Part shown: positions 8,120 to 18,157 of the stretch, piece by piece
Position numbering within the stretch: the first letter of the stretch is position 1
Layout: each line of letters starts with the position of its first letter
DNA from: Streptomyces fuscigenes
GTDB lineage: Bacteria; Actinomycetota; Actinomycetes; Streptomycetales; Streptomycetaceae
Direction of reading: 5' to 3'
DNA: 64,000 bases
Assembly: GCF_021556455.1 (NCBI RefSeq)
Contig: NZ_JAKGCV010000002.1
Coordinates: 1 to 64,000 of the forward strand
Notes under the pieces: generated by a model
Seen by the model: only the letters and a program-made list of their open reading frames with translations
Database searches by the model: none
Told to the model about the DNA's origin: nothing
Translations under genes and position numbers: made by a program

Positions 8120-8890
8120 TCACAATCCCATCGGCAGTCGCCGCCCGCGGCCGGGCCCGGTGACGGCGTCCTGGCGCGGAGTCGAGCCCGCACGGGCCTC
8201 GTCGTAGCGCAGCGCCACCAGTCGAGCCAGCGCCGCGTGGGCGCCGAGCGGCCCCGATGCTCTGCCCGCCGCCGCGGCCTCCGCCTCGCGGGCGAAGAAT
8301 CCGGGGCCGAGGAGGTATGGCGCGACCATGACGTCGTCGTGTCCCGCGGCGCGCAGCCCTGCCGCCGCCTCCGCGGGAGTGGGCCGCGCCGCGCTCAGAA
8401 ACGCGGGGACGACGGGTGCGCCGAGTCGGGAGGACAGGTGTGTCGCGATCACCCGCGTCTCCCCGTTGGCACGGGCATCGCTCGAACCGGCCGCTGCCAG
8501 CACCACAGGACCGCCCTGCCTGCCGGACTCGGTGAGGCGGTCCGCGAGGGCTGTGACGAGCAGCGGGTGCGGCCCCAGCGCACTCGCCGTCCGCACCCGC
8601 AGGTGGCGCGGCGCGTCCGCGACCGCGCGGGGGATGTCCACCCGCACGTGGTGGCCCGCGCCGAGCAGAAGCGGAACAACGACGGTGTCGCGGCCGCCCA
8701 GCCCCGCCAGGGTCTCCTGGAGGCCCGGACCTGTCAGTCCGAGGTAGCACAGCCGGACATCGAGCCCGGGCCTCAGCGCCCGCACCTGGTCCACCAGCGC
8801 CTCGGTGACGGCCACGCCCGCCGGATCGCGCGTGCCGTGCGCCACGGCGACCAGCGAGGGCCCCATGTGGCCTGAGCGTCCCGTGCTCAT
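8120..8890 (-). CDS. sirohydrochlorin chelatase, CbiX/SirB family
   Basis: A 256-residue protein with two CbiX half-repeats. The N-terminal metal-binding motif is VAVAHGTRDPAG, and AGHHVRVDIP supplies the second His cluster. The enzyme inserts Fe2+ (or Co2+) into sirohydrochlorin, here most likely making siroheme for the NirB nitrite reductase encoded a few kilobases away. Its ATG overlaps the stop of the upstream nnaR gene by four bases, so the two are coupled. A role in cobalamin synthesis is the alternative, but the nitrate context favours siroheme. Confidence 0.87.
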   Translation of the reverse strand: MSTGRSGHMGPSLVAVAHGTRDPAGVAVTEALVDQVRALRPGLDVRLCYLGLTGPGLQETLAGLGGRDTVVVPLLLGAGHHVRVDIPRAVADAPRHLRVRTASALGPHPLLVTALADRLTESGRQGGPVVLAAAGSSDARANGETRVIATHLSSRLGAPVVPAFLSAARPTPAEAAAGLRAAGHDDVMVAPYLLGPGFFAREAEAAAAGRASGPLGAHAALARLVALRYDEARAGSTPRQDAVTGPGRGRRLPMGL

Positions 8891-10032
8891 GCGACCGCCA
8901 GTCGGTAGCCGCGCTTGGGGACCGTGCGGATCAGGTCACCGTGCGGTCCGAGCACCGCCCTCAGCCGCGCGACCGCCGCCTCCACCGCGTGCTCGTCCGC
9001 ATCCGAGTCCCGCCATGCGCGCCGCAGCAGCTCCGCCCTGCTCAGTACCCAGCCGGGGTTCTCGGCCAGTGCTCTCAGCAGCGCCGCGGACTTGGGCGAG
9101 AGCTGCAGACGGTCGCCCGCCACCAGGAGCGCGTTGCCCTGGAGCACCAGCCGCCGACCCGCCACGTCCAGCTCCCTTCGCGAGCGGCTGGGAAGGGTCT
9201 CCACGAGCGTCCGCACGAGCGCGCCCAGCCTGCCACGGGCAGGCCACACCACTGGCAGCCCGAGGTCCAGCAGCGGCCGTCCGCAGATGGGCCCCACGGC
9301 CACCGGCAGTACGTCGCCGCGCATCGCGTCGACGACGGCGTCCCGCAGGCCTTCCTCATCGGCCGTGTTCAGGAAGGCGGCGATCGCCGGGGCGCTGGTG
9401 AAAGTCAGCGCGTGCACCTCCCGGCGGGCGGTCTGCTCCACGAGCCGCCGCACGGGGCCGGGGTCCTCCGGCGGCGCCCACCGGTATACGGGCACCGACA
9501 CGACTTCGGCGCCCCGCTCCCGCAGCGCGACCGCGAACGCGTCGAGTGGTACACCGTGTTCCTGCACCGCGATCCTGCGCCCCGAAAGCGGCCTGGCCAG
9601 CAGCCACGTCAGCAGTTCGTCGGTGGCTTCGGAGCCCGGTGACCAGCCCTCGCGCAGTCCGCTCGCGCGCACCGCCCCGGTCGCCTTCGGGCCACGCGTG
9701 AAGACCACCGCGTCCCGGCACGCGGCGGCAAGGGCGGGGCCCAGGCCCCAGCCCTCGGCGGCGCTCATCCAACCGCGCCAGCCGATGCCGGTCGTGGCGA
9801 CGACGTAGTCAAGGGGGGCCTCCAGACAGAGCCGGGTGGCGCGGCGCAGCGCGATGTCGTCCTCCAGCGGCAGGATGCGGAGCGCGGGTGCCTCCACCAC
9901 CTCCGCCCCGCGGCGTACGAGCAGCGCGACCAGCTCGTCGCGCCGGCGTGCGGCGGTCACCCCCACGGTGAAACCGGTGAGGGGAGCCTCGCCGAAGGCC
10001 GCGTCCGGGTCGGGCTCAGTGGCAGTTCCCAT
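8887..10032 (-). CDS. nnaR: NnaR-type nitrate assimilation regulator: HemD-like domain plus winged helix
   Basis: A 381-residue fusion. Residues of roughly 15-265 are a uroporphyrinogen-III-synthase fold (GFTVGVTAARRRDELVALL at the start, TFTSAPAIAAFL near its end). Roughly 285-381 are an OmpR-type winged helix (LSPKSAALLRALAENPGWVLSRAELLRRAW and a C-terminal RTVPKRGYRL). This is the architecture of Streptomyces NnaR, which acts with GlnR to activate nitrate and nitrite reductase genes. It is divergent from nasA across about 190 bases, consistent with control of that operon. Whether the HemD part still makes or senses tetrapyrrole is unknown. The ATG at 10032 is used; a much longer upstream reading is antisense to nasA. 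Confidence 0.88.
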   Translation of the reverse strand: MGTATEPDPDAAFGEAPLTGFTVGVTAARRRDELVALLVRRGAEVVEAPALRILPLEDDIALRRATRLCLEAPLDYVVATTGIGWRGWMSAAEGWGLGPALAAACRDAVVFTRGPKATGAVRASGLREGWSPGSEATDELLTWLLARPLSGRRIAVQEHGVPLDAFAVALRERGAEVVSVPVYRWAPPEDPGPVRRLVEQTARREVHALTFTSAPAIAAFLNTADEEGLRDAVVDAMRGDVLPVAVGPICGRPLLDLGLPVVWPARGRLGALVRTLVETLPSRSRRELDVAGRRLVLQGNALLVAGDRLQLSPKSAALLRALAENPGWVLSRAELLRRAWRDSDADEHAVEAAVARLRAVLGPHGDLIRTVPKRGYRLAVA

Positions 10033-10222
10033 GGGCGAAGGCTCGACTGCCGGCGTTTCCCCCACGTTGCTGCACGGTCTCGCAGACGTAAGCGAACCAC
10101 CCTGGTCGTCACGGCGGATGACGGCGGGCCCACACCGCCCCCACAGCCGTGTGAGGGAGGCGTACCGCTGTGGCAACACGGCGGACCCTGAGGCGTAACC
10201 CCCCTCGCCCAGTCTCGGCGCC

Positions 10223-12327
10223 ATGGACGAAACGGCCACGGACACCCACTGCCCGTACTGCTCGTTGCAGTGCGGCATGCGCCTCGACACCGCCGACGGC
10301 GGGGCGACGTGAGGGAGCGGCCCGACTTCCCCGTCAACCGGGGTGCCCTGTGCGGGAAGGGCCGGACGGCCGCGGCCGTTCTCACGTCCGCCGCACGGCT
10401 GTCCACCCCGCTCGTACGCGACAGGAGGGGCGGCGAACTGCGTCCCGCCACCTGGGACGAGGCGCTGGACCGTGCCGCCGCGGGGTTCGACGCGGCTCGC
10501 ACCGCCTACGGGCCCGATGCCGTGGGCGTGTTCGGCGGAGGCGGGCTCACCAACGAGAAGGCCTATCAGCTGGGCAAGTTCGCCCGGATCGCCCTCGGCA
10601 CGGCGAACATCGACTACAACGGCCGTTTCTGCATGGCGTCCGCGGCCAGCGCGCACCAGCTCGCGTTCGGGCTCGACCGGGGTCTGCCCTTCCCCCTGCA
10701 GGACATCCCCGGCACCGACTGCCTGGTCCTCGTCGGTGCCAACCCCGCGGAGACCATGCCGCCCGCCGTCCGCTACCTCCGCGAACTGCGCGAGCGCGGC
10801 GGCACGCTGATCGTGGTCGACCCCCGCCGTACCCGCACTGCCGAACTGGCCGACCTGCACCTCGCGAACCGGCCCGGCAGCGACCTGGCCCTCGCCCTCG
10901 GACTGCTGCACCACGTGATCGCCGACGGGTACGTCGACGACGAGTTCGTCGCTGCCCGCACCACTGGCTGGAACGGGGCACGCGCCGCCGCCATGGCGCA
11001 CTGGCCCGAGCGGGTCGAGCGGCTGACCGGCGTACCGGGCCCCCGTCTCCGCGAGGCGGCACGGCTGTTCGGCCGCGCCCGCACCGGCATGGTCCTCACC
11101 GCGCGCGGGGCGGAGCAGCACAGCAAGGGCACCGACACCGTCGGCGCATGGATCGACCTGTGCCTCGCGACGGGCAAGGCGGGCCGGCCCTACAGCGGTT
11201 ACGGCTGTCTGACGGGACAGGGAAACGGGCAGGGCGGCCGGGAGCACGGTCAGAAGGCCGACCAACTGCCCGGCTATCGTTCCCTGGAGGACCCTGCGGC
11301 CCGCGCTCACGTCGCCGGTGTCTGGGGCGTCGACCCCGACAGGCTGCCGCGCCCCGGACGTTCGGCCTACGAACTCCTGGACACGCTCGGACGCGAAGGG
11401 GGCGCCCGCGCCCTGCTGTTGATGGGCTCCAACCCCGTCGTCTCCGCGCCGCGGGCCGAGCACGTCACCGAACGGCTCCACGCCCTCGACCTGCTCGTCG
11501 TCAGCGACCTCGTGCTCTGCGAGACCGCCGCACTCGCCGACGTGGTTCTGCCGTCCGCGCAGTGGGCGGAGGAGACCGGTACCACCACCAACCTGGAGGG
11601 CAGGGTCATCCTCCGGCAGCGTGCCCTGCGGCCGCCGGAAGGTGTCCGCACCGACCTCTGGATCCTGCGCGAGCTCGCCGACCGCCTCGGCACCCACGAG
11701 GGTTTTCCCGACGACCCCGAGGAGGTCTTCGAGGAACTCCGCCGCGCCTCTGCCGGCGGACCCGCCGACTACTCGGGCATCAGCTACCGACGCATCCGGG
11801 AGACCGACGGGGTGTTCTGGCCCTGTCCCGACGACGATCACCCCGGCACGCCCCGCCTGTTCCTGGAGCGCTTCGCGACCCCGGACGGTCGCGCCCGGTT
11901 CGCGGCCGTCACGCACCGGCCCGCCGACGAGGAGCCCGACGCGGCCTTCCCGCTGTACCTGACGACGGGCCGGGTCCTCGCGCAGTACCAGAGCGGCGCG
12001 CAGACGCGCAGGGTCGCCGCGCTCAACCGGGCCGCCCCCGGGCCCTTCGTGGAACTGCACCCGCGCCTCGCCCGGGGCCTCGGCATCACCGAGGGCGACC
12101 TGCTCGCCGTCACCAGCCGCCGCGGCACGGCAGTGGCACCCGCCAGGATCACAGAAACGATCAGATACGACACGGTCTTCATGCCCTTCCACTGGCCGGG
12201 AGAGGGCCGCGCCAATACGCTCACCAACCCGGCGCTCGACCCGACTTCGAAGATGCCCGAGTTCAAGCTGTGCGCCGTACGTGTCGAACGCGCGCAGGCG
12301 CAGGGCGCTGAGAGGGCGGCGTCGTGA
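10223..12327 (+). CDS. nasA: assimilatory nitrate reductase catalytic subunit, with apparent 1-base frameshift near the start
   Basis: A molybdopterin oxidoreductase of about 700 residues that reduces nitrate to nitrite. The N-terminal cluster-binding motif HCPYCSLQCGM is encoded from the ATG at 10223, but that frame stops at 10310-10312. The body of the protein (GDVRERPDFPVNRGALCGKG onward) continues in the frame starting around 10303. One extra G in the G-run at 10301-10304 would fuse the two perfectly. As written, the three N-terminal cluster Cys are separated from the fourth (GALCGKG). The remainder is intact, with MGSNPVVSAPRAEH and the C-terminal HWPGEGRANTLTNPALDP. The stop overlaps the next gene by four bases. 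Sequencing error and a true lesion are both possible. Confidence 0.85.
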
Positions 12328-13541
12328 GACGCCCGAGGATCGCCGTCGTCGGCGCGGGCATGGCGGCCGCGCGCTTCGCGGAGAGGTACGGGGCCCTCGG
12401 CGGCACGGGAACCGTCACGCTCTACGGTGCGGAAGCCCAACGCCCCTACAACCGCGTGCTGCTCGCGGACGTGCTCACCGGCCGCCTCACGCCCGGGGAC
12501 ATCGCTCTGCCGACGGGCGCCGCACGCACCAGTACCCGCGCCGAGGTCGTCGCCGTCGCCACCGCCGCGCACACCCTGGCCCTGCGCGGCGGGGCCACCG
12601 AGGAGTGGGACGTGCTGGTCCTCGCGACCGGCGCCAACCCGGTACTCCCGCCCATCCGCGGCGTTCGGCGCGCCGACGGCACGGGACTCGCCCGCGGCGT
12701 GCACGCGCTGCGGTCCCTCGCCGACTGCGTCGCCCTTGCCGAGGACGCCGCCCGGGCACGCCGCGCCGTGGTGATCGGTGGCGGAGTGCTCGGGGTCGGC
12801 ACGTCCCGTGCGCTGGCGGTGCTCGGCTGCGAGGTCGAGATCGTCCACCAGGGGCCGCACCTGACGGAGCGCCACCTCGACGCGGACGCAGCGCACGTGC
12901 TCGGCGCCGGGCTCGCGGCGCTCGGCGTCGAGTCCTACACGATGAACCGGGCCCGCGCGGTCCATTGCGCCGCGGGAACGGGCAGGGTGAGCGCCGTCGA
13001 GCTGGCGAGCGGCTACCGGCTCGACTGCGACCTGGTCGTCCTGGCCTGCGGAGTCCGCCCTCGTACGGCTCTCGCGCACGCGGCCGGACTCGCCGTGCGC
13101 TGCGGAGTGGTCGTCGACGACACCCTCGCGACCTCCGCGCCCGACGTGTACGCGATCGGCGACTGCGCCGAGCATGCCGGAACCGTCCACGGGCTTTCCG
13201 CCCCTGCCTGGGACCAGGCCGACGCCCTCGCCGCCCGGCTCTCCGGCACCGGCCCTGACACGCGGTACACCGGATCACGCCCGCTCGCCCGGCTGACAGC
13301 CGGTCCACTCGAGTACGCCGCTTTCGGCGAGGTCGACGAGGCCGCGGACCCCGCACTCGACGTCCTGCGGCTCTCCGACGCCACGCGCGGCAGCTACAAG
13401 AAGCTCCTGCTGCGCGAGGAACGCCTCGTCGGCGCCGTCCTCGTCGGCGACGTGTCGACCGTGGACGCCTTGGCCGACGCGTACCGTCTCGGCCGACCTG
13501 TCACGGACGAGCCCCTGCACCTGCTTGTAGCGGGCGGGTGA
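12324..13541 (+). CDS. FAD/NAD(P)-dependent reductase of nitrate assimilation
   Basis: A 405-residue pyridine-nucleotide disulfide-oxidoreductase-like flavoprotein. The FAD motif IAVVGAGMAAARFAERY is at the N-terminus, the NAD(P) motif RAVVIGGGVLGVGTSRAL lies around residue 150, and the second FAD motif DVYAIGDCAEH is near 275. Its start GTG overlaps the nasA stop (GTGA). Related proteins in this position supply electrons to NasA, or replace the reductase half of NirB. I infer a NasB-like electron donor for nitrate reductase. It lacks iron-sulfur or siroheme domains. Confidence 0.85.
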   Translation: MRRPRIAVVGAGMAAARFAERYGALGGTGTVTLYGAEAQRPYNRVLLADVLTGRLTPGDIALPTGAARTSTRAEVVAVATAAHTLALRGGATEEWDVLVLATGANPVLPPIRGVRRADGTGLARGVHALRSLADCVALAEDAARARRAVVIGGGVLGVGTSRALAVLGCEVEIVHQGPHLTERHLDADAAHVLGAGLAALGVESYTMNRARAVHCAAGTGRVSAVELASGYRLDCDLVVLACGVRPRTALAHAAGLAVRCGVVVDDTLATSAPDVYAIGDCAEHAGTVHGLSAPAWDQADALAARLSGTGPDTRYTGSRPLARLTAGPLEYAAFGEVDEAADPALDVLRLSDATRGSYKKLLLREERLVGAVLVGDVSTVDALADAYRLGRPVTDEPLHLLVAGG

Positions 13542-13621
13542 CCCGCACCGCCCGCGCGCCGGCCGCGCCGCCGCACGAGCCCCGGCCGCAGACCACCGAC
13601 CGCGACACCAAGGAGCCCACG

Positions 13622-16228
13622 ATGACCCCGCACCCGGCCTCCCCGGCATCCCCTCCCGACGACCGGCGGCACGTCGTCCTCGTCGGCCACGGAATGGTCG
13701 GCCAGCGCTTCCTCGAAGCCCTGGTCGGCCTGCCGGACGCGGGTGGCCTGCGCATCACCGTACTCGCCGAGGAACCCAGGCCCGCCTACGACCGGGTTCA
13801 CCTGACCAGCTGGTTCTCCGGCACCAGCGCTGACGAACTGTCGCTGTGCCCGCCGGGGTTCGCCGAGGAGCACGACATCACGCTCCACCTCGGCGACCCG
13901 GTGGCTGCCCTCGACCGCGCGGCGCGCACGGTCACCACCGAGCGCGGCCGCACCCTCCCCTACGACACGCTCGTTCTCGCCACCGGCTCCTTCCCGTTCG
14001 TCCCGCCCGTGCCCGGCAAGGACGCGGCGGGCTGCCACGTCTACCGCACCATCGAGGACTTGGAAGCCATCCTTTCCGACACGGCGCACGCCTCCGTGGG
14101 AGCGGTCGTCGGCGGCGGCCTGCTCGGCCTCGAAGCAGCCGGCGCGCTGCGGGCCTTGGGCCTTGAGACCCATGTCGTCGAGTTCGCGCCCCGCCTGATG
14201 GCGATCCAGGTGGACGACGGAGGCGGGGCGCTGCTGCGCCGCAAGATCGAGGACCTCGGGGTCCGGGTCCACACCGGCTCGGGCACCCGGGCCGTCGAGA
14301 CGCGCGAGGACGGACGGGTCCGTGCCATGACCCTCTCCGACGGCAGCGAACTCGCCGTCGACCTCGTGATCTTCTCCGCCGGAGTGCGCCCCCGCGACCA
14401 GCTCGCCCGGGAGTGCGGCCTGCCCGTGGGAGAGCGCGGCGGCATCGTCGTCGACGAGCTCTGCCGCACCGGGGACCCCCGGGTCTTCGCCATCGGGGAG
14501 TGCGCCCTGGCCCCCGACTGCCGGGTGTACGGGCTCGTCGCCCCCGGCTACGCGATGGCCGAGACCGCCGCCCGCGCGATCGCCGGCGGAGACCCCACGG
14601 CCTTCACCGGCGCCGACACGTCCACCAAGCTCAAACTGTTCGGCGTCGACGTCGCCAGCTTCGGCGACGCGCACGGCACCACCGAGGGTGCCCTCGACGT
14701 CCTCTACAGCGACAGCCGCGCCGGCGTATACCGCAAGCTCGTCATCGGACGCGACGGCCGGCTGCTCGGGGGCGTCCTCGTCGGCGACACCGAGTCCTAC
14801 GGGCTTCTGCGCCCCCTCGCCCAGGCGGGCGAGCCCCTCAGGACCGCCCCCGAGAAGCTCGTGCTGCCCGCGGGACTCGGCGCTCCGACCGGGCCGGTGG
14901 AGCTGCCCGACGACGCGGTCGTCTGCTCCTGCCACAACGTCACCAAGGGACGGATCAGGGCCGCGGTCACCGAGGACGGGTGCGGCAGCGTCGCCGAGGT
15001 CAAGAAGTGCTCCCGGGCCGGCACCGGTTGCGGCTCCTGCGTGAAGACGCTCGGCACCATCGTGAACGACGAACTGGCCGCGAGCGGCGTCGCCGTCGCC
15101 CCCGGCCTGTGCGAGCACTTCACCCATACGCGAGCCGAGCTCTACGACATCGTCCGTGTCAAGGGAATCGCGACCTTCTCCCGGCTCATCGAGGAGCACG
15201 GCACCGGCGAGGGCTGCGACCTCTGCAAGCCCACCGTGGCCTCGATCCTCGCGCAGCTCGGTGGCGGCCACATCCTCGACGGTGAACAAGCCGCGCTCCA
15301 GGACACCAACGACCATTTCCTCGCCAACCTCCAACGCAACGGTTCCTACTCGGTCGTGCCCCGCGTGCCCGGCGGCGAGATCACCCCGGAGGGACTGATC
15401 GTCATCGGCGAGATCGCCCGCGACCACGGCCTTTACACGAAGATCACCGGTGGGCAGCGCATCGACATGTTCGGGGCGAGCGTCGATCAGCTGCCCGCCA
15501 TCTGGGCCCGCCTCGTCGAGGCGGGCTTCGAGTCGGGACATGCGTACGGCAAGTCGCTGCGCACCGTGAAGTCGTGTGTGGGCGAGGCCTGGTGCCGGTA
15601 CGGCGTGCAGGACTCCGTCGGCCTCGCCGTCGAACTGGAGCTGCGCTACCGGGGTCTGCGCTCTCCCCACAAGCTCAAGTCGGCCGTCTCCGGCTGCGCA
15701 CGGGAGTGCGCAGAGGCCCAGGGCAAGGACTTCGGCGTCATCGCCACCTCCTCCGGGTGGAACCTGTACATCGGCGGCAACGGCGGCATGACACCCCGGC
15801 ACGCAGACCTGCTGGCGCAGGACCTGGACCGGGACGCGCTGATCAGGACCATCGACCGGTTCCTCATGTACTACATCCGCACCGCCGACCGGCTGGAACG
15901 CACCGCGAGCTGGCTGGAGCGCATCGAAGGCGGCCTGGACCACGTGCGCGCAGTCGTCATGGACGACTCGCTGGGCATCTGCGCCGACCTCGACCGGATG
16001 ATGGCCCGGCACGTCGAGGGGTACGAGGACGAATGGGCCGCCACCCTCGCCGACCCCGACCGGGTCCGCAGGTTCACCTCGTTCGTCAACGCGCCCGGGA
16101 CGCCCGATCCGGCCGTCACCTTCGTCCCCGAGCGAGGCCAGATCCGGCCTGCACGCGAGGACGAACCGGACCGGTCGCCCGGCCCTGTACTCGTCGGCCG
16201 CGCGCGACTGGAGGTTCGCACCGCATGA
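13622..16228 (+). CDS. nirB: assimilatory nitrite reductase [NAD(P)H], large subunit
   Basis: An 868-residue protein reducing nitrite to ammonium with six electrons. In order it has an FAD/NAD domain (VVLVGHGMVGQRFLEAL, then GAVVGGGLLGLEAAGAL), a BFD-like [2Fe-2S] region (VCSCHNVTKGRIRAAV, then KKCSRAGTGCGSC), a sulfite-reductase-like ferredoxin half-domain, and the siroheme/[4Fe-4S] pocket (CVGEAWC and GCAREC, both Cys pairs present). AAGGAG lies 7 bases before the ATG. Its stop overlaps nirD by four bases. Siroheme would come from the chelatase at 8120-8890. Length and domains are those of a complete enzyme. Confidence 0.95.
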   Translation: MTPHPASPASPPDDRRHVVLVGHGMVGQRFLEALVGLPDAGGLRITVLAEEPRPAYDRVHLTSWFSGTSADELSLCPPGFAEEHDITLHLGDPVAALDRAARTVTTERGRTLPYDTLVLATGSFPFVPPVPGKDAAGCHVYRTIEDLEAILSDTAHASVGAVVGGGLLGLEAAGALRALGLETHVVEFAPRLMAIQVDDGGGALLRRKIEDLGVRVHTGSGTRAVETREDGRVRAMTLSDGSELAVDLVIFSAGVRPRDQLARECGLPVGERGGIVVDELCRTGDPRVFAIGECALAPDCRVYGLVAPGYAMAETAARAIAGGDPTAFTGADTSTKLKLFGVDVASFGDAHGTTEGALDVLYSDSRAGVYRKLVIGRDGRLLGGVLVGDTESYGLLRPLAQAGEPLRTAPEKLVLPAGLGAPTGPVELPDDAVVCSCHNVTKGRIRAAVTEDGCGSVAEVKKCSRAGTGCGSCVKTLGTIVNDELAASGVAVAPGLCEHFTHTRAELYDIVRVKGIATFSRLIEEHGTGEGCDLCKPTVASILAQLGGGHILDGEQAALQDTNDHFLANLQRNGSYSVVPRVPGGEITPEGLIVIGEIARDHGLYTKITGGQRIDMFGASVDQLPAIWARLVEAGFESGHAYGKSLRTVKSCVGEAWCRYGVQDSVGLAVELELRYRGLRSPHKLKSAVSGCARECAEAQGKDFGVIATSSGWNLYIGGNGGMTPRHADLLAQDLDRDALIRTIDRFLMYYIRTADRLERTASWLERIEGGLDHVRAVVMDDSLGICADLDRMMARHVEGYEDEWAATLADPDRVRRFTSFVNAPGTPDPAVTFVPERGQIRPAREDEPDRSPGPVLVGRARLEVRTA

Positions 16229-16656
16229 ATCAGACGTCCACGGCCCCGGCGACGGCCGCCGACCTCGTTGAGATCCACGACGGTGCGCGATGGCACGGCG
16301 TCTGCGCCTACGACGACCTCGTCGCAGGGCGCGGCGTCGCCGTCCTGCTCGGTACCGAGCAGATCGCCCTGTTCAAGGACCGCGGCGGCGCTCTGTGGGC
16401 GGTCGGCAACAAGGACCCGTTCAGCGGTGCCCACGTGCTCTCGCGTGGACTCATCGGCAGCCGCGACGGCGCCCCCACTCTCATCTCACCCATGTACAAG
16501 CAGGTCTTCGACCTCCGCGACGGCCGGTGTGTCGACGAGGACACCGCCCCCGACGGGTCGCCCGCCGCGCTGCGGGTGTGGCCGACACGCCGGGCGCCCC
16601 AGGCCGGGCGAGCTACTGACGCTCCGTTCGAGGACACGACAGGGGACACACCGTGA
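16225..16656 (+). CDS. nirD: nitrite reductase small subunit
   Basis: A 143-residue Rieske-fold protein that partners NirB. The fold is visible in VAVLLGTEQIALFKDRGGALWAVGNKDPFSGAHVLSRG. As usual for NirD, the Cys/His pairs that would bind a Rieske cluster are absent, so it is structural or electron-channelling rather than a cluster protein. The ATG overlaps the nirB stop, and the stop overlaps the transporter start, so the three genes are tightly coupled. Confidence 0.92.
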   Translation: MNQTSTAPATAADLVEIHDGARWHGVCAYDDLVAGRGVAVLLGTEQIALFKDRGGALWAVGNKDPFSGAHVLSRGLIGSRDGAPTLISPMYKQVFDLRDGRCVDEDTAPDGSPAALRVWPTRRAPQAGRATDAPFEDTTGDTP

Positions 16657-18023
16657 CCACGCTCACACCACCGCGAGGACCGGTCGAGGAGCGGGCGGTA
16701 CGCACACGCACCCTCACCGACTGGCGCCCTGAGGACGAGAAGTTCTGGCGGCGGACGGGTGCGAAGACCGCCCAGCGCAACCTGGTCCACTCCGTACTCA
16801 CCGAGCACATCGGGTTCTCCGTGTGGAGCCTGTGGTCGGTGCTGGTCCTCTTCCTGGGGCCCGAGTACCACATCGACCCCGCACAGAAGTTCACCCTGAC
16901 GGCCCTGCCGACCGCCCTCGGCGGTGCACTGCGCCTGCCCTACACCTTCGCCGTGGCACGCTTCGGCGGCCGCAACTGGACAGTGTTCAGCGCCCTGCTG
17001 CTGCTCGTGCCGACGGGGCTCGCCGGCCTGCTGCTCGCGCCTGGCGTGTCGTACGGGGCCCTTCTCGCGCTCGCCTGCGTATCGGGCGTTGGCGGCGGCA
17101 ACTTCGGTTCGTCCATGGCCAACATCAACGCCTTCTACCCCCAGCGGCTCAAGGGCTGGGCCCTCGGCATCAACGCCGGAGGAGGCAACCTCGGTGTGCC
17201 CGTCGTCCAGTTGGTGGGGCTGCTGGTGCTGGCGACGGCCGGCGCGGCTCACCCCCGGGTGCTCGTCCTGGTCTACATTCCGCTGATCGTGCTCGGCGCA
17301 CTGGCGGCCGCGCTCCGGATGGACAACCTGCGGATCGACGGCGCCGCGACGGGCCGCGACGGGTGGCGCGCGCTGGGCGAGGTCGCGCGGCGGCGGCACA
17401 GCTGGGTGCTCGCGGCCCTGTACACCGGCACGTTCGGCTCGTTCATCGGTTTCGGCTTCGCATTCGGGCAGGTGCTCCAGGTGCAGTTCGCCGGGCAGTT
17501 CGACACACCGGTGAAGGCCGCGTACCTGACGTTCCTCGGACCACTGCTCGGCTCGCTGACCCGACCGGTCCGCGGCAGGATGGCAGACCGCTGGGGCGGT
17601 GCCCGGGTGACGCTCGGGACGTTCCTCGCGATGGCGGTGGGGGCCGTGCTGGTCCTGGTCGCCTCGGGGACGGGCTCGCTGCCGCTGTTCGTGGCGGGCT
17701 TCGTCTCGCTGTTCCTGCTGAGCGGGGTGGGCAACGGCTCCACTTACAAGATGATCCCGGCCGTATGCCTGGCCGAAGCCGGTGCCGAGGCGGCAGGCCG
17801 CCGACTTCCGCCCGACGCCGTGGAGCGCACCGCCCACAGGCGGGCCACCGCGCTCATCGGGCTGGCGGGGGCCGTCGGTGCGTTCGGCGGGGTCTTCGTC
17901 AACTTCGCCTTCCGCGAGGCGTTCCTGACCAGCCGCAGCGGCGACACGGCCTACCTCTCCTTCCTCGCCGCGTACGCCGTGTGCGCCGTGCTGATATGGG
18001 CGGTGTACATACGCCGCCGCTGA
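16653..18023 (+). CDS. narK: NarK-type nitrate/nitrite transporter (MFS)
   Basis: A 456-residue major-facilitator protein with about 12 hydrophobic segments. The nitrate-signature-like glycine-rich segment VGGGNFGSSMANINAFYP is present, and a second, KGWALGINAGGGNLGVPVVQL, follows. The substrate Arg of the family is probably in ALRLPYTFAVARFGGRNW. It is the last gene of the nasA-nirB-nirD-narK operon and couples to nirD by a GTGA overlap. It probably imports nitrate and may export nitrite. Both substrate and direction rest on family knowledge. Confidence 0.92.
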   Translation: MTTLTPPRGPVEERAVRTRTLTDWRPEDEKFWRRTGAKTAQRNLVHSVLTEHIGFSVWSLWSVLVLFLGPEYHIDPAQKFTLTALPTALGGALRLPYTFAVARFGGRNWTVFSALLLLVPTGLAGLLLAPGVSYGALLALACVSGVGGGNFGSSMANINAFYPQRLKGWALGINAGGGNLGVPVVQLVGLLVLATAGAAHPRVLVLVYIPLIVLGALAAALRMDNLRIDGAATGRDGWRALGEVARRRHSWVLAALYTGTFGSFIGFGFAFGQVLQVQFAGQFDTPVKAAYLTFLGPLLGSLTRPVRGRMADRWGGARVTLGTFLAMAVGAVLVLVASGTGSLPLFVAGFVSLFLLSGVGNGSTYKMIPAVCLAEAGAEAAGRRLPPDAVERTAHRRATALIGLAGAVGAFGGVFVNFAFREAFLTSRSGDTAYLSFLAAYAVCAVLIWAVYIRRR

Positions 18024-18157
18024 CCGGGCGCATCCTCCGCCACCGTGTCCACTGCTCGACGACCTGCGCTACGGCGACTGCCTGACCACGCCGGCACCGC
18101 GAGAACGGCTGGTGACCCGACGCTCTCCACGTCTCCGGCCCTCTGCGGCCAGGGCTT

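Noticed and set aside
10033-10222. GlnR box in the nnaR-nasA promoter
   Set aside because: GTAAG and GTAAC pieces occur, but the spacing to a GAAAC-type half-site does not fit the known consensus well enough to call.
10033-12192. Extension of the nnaR frame far upstream on the minus strand
   Set aside because: It is antisense to nasA and has no domain content; the natural start is the ATG at 10032.
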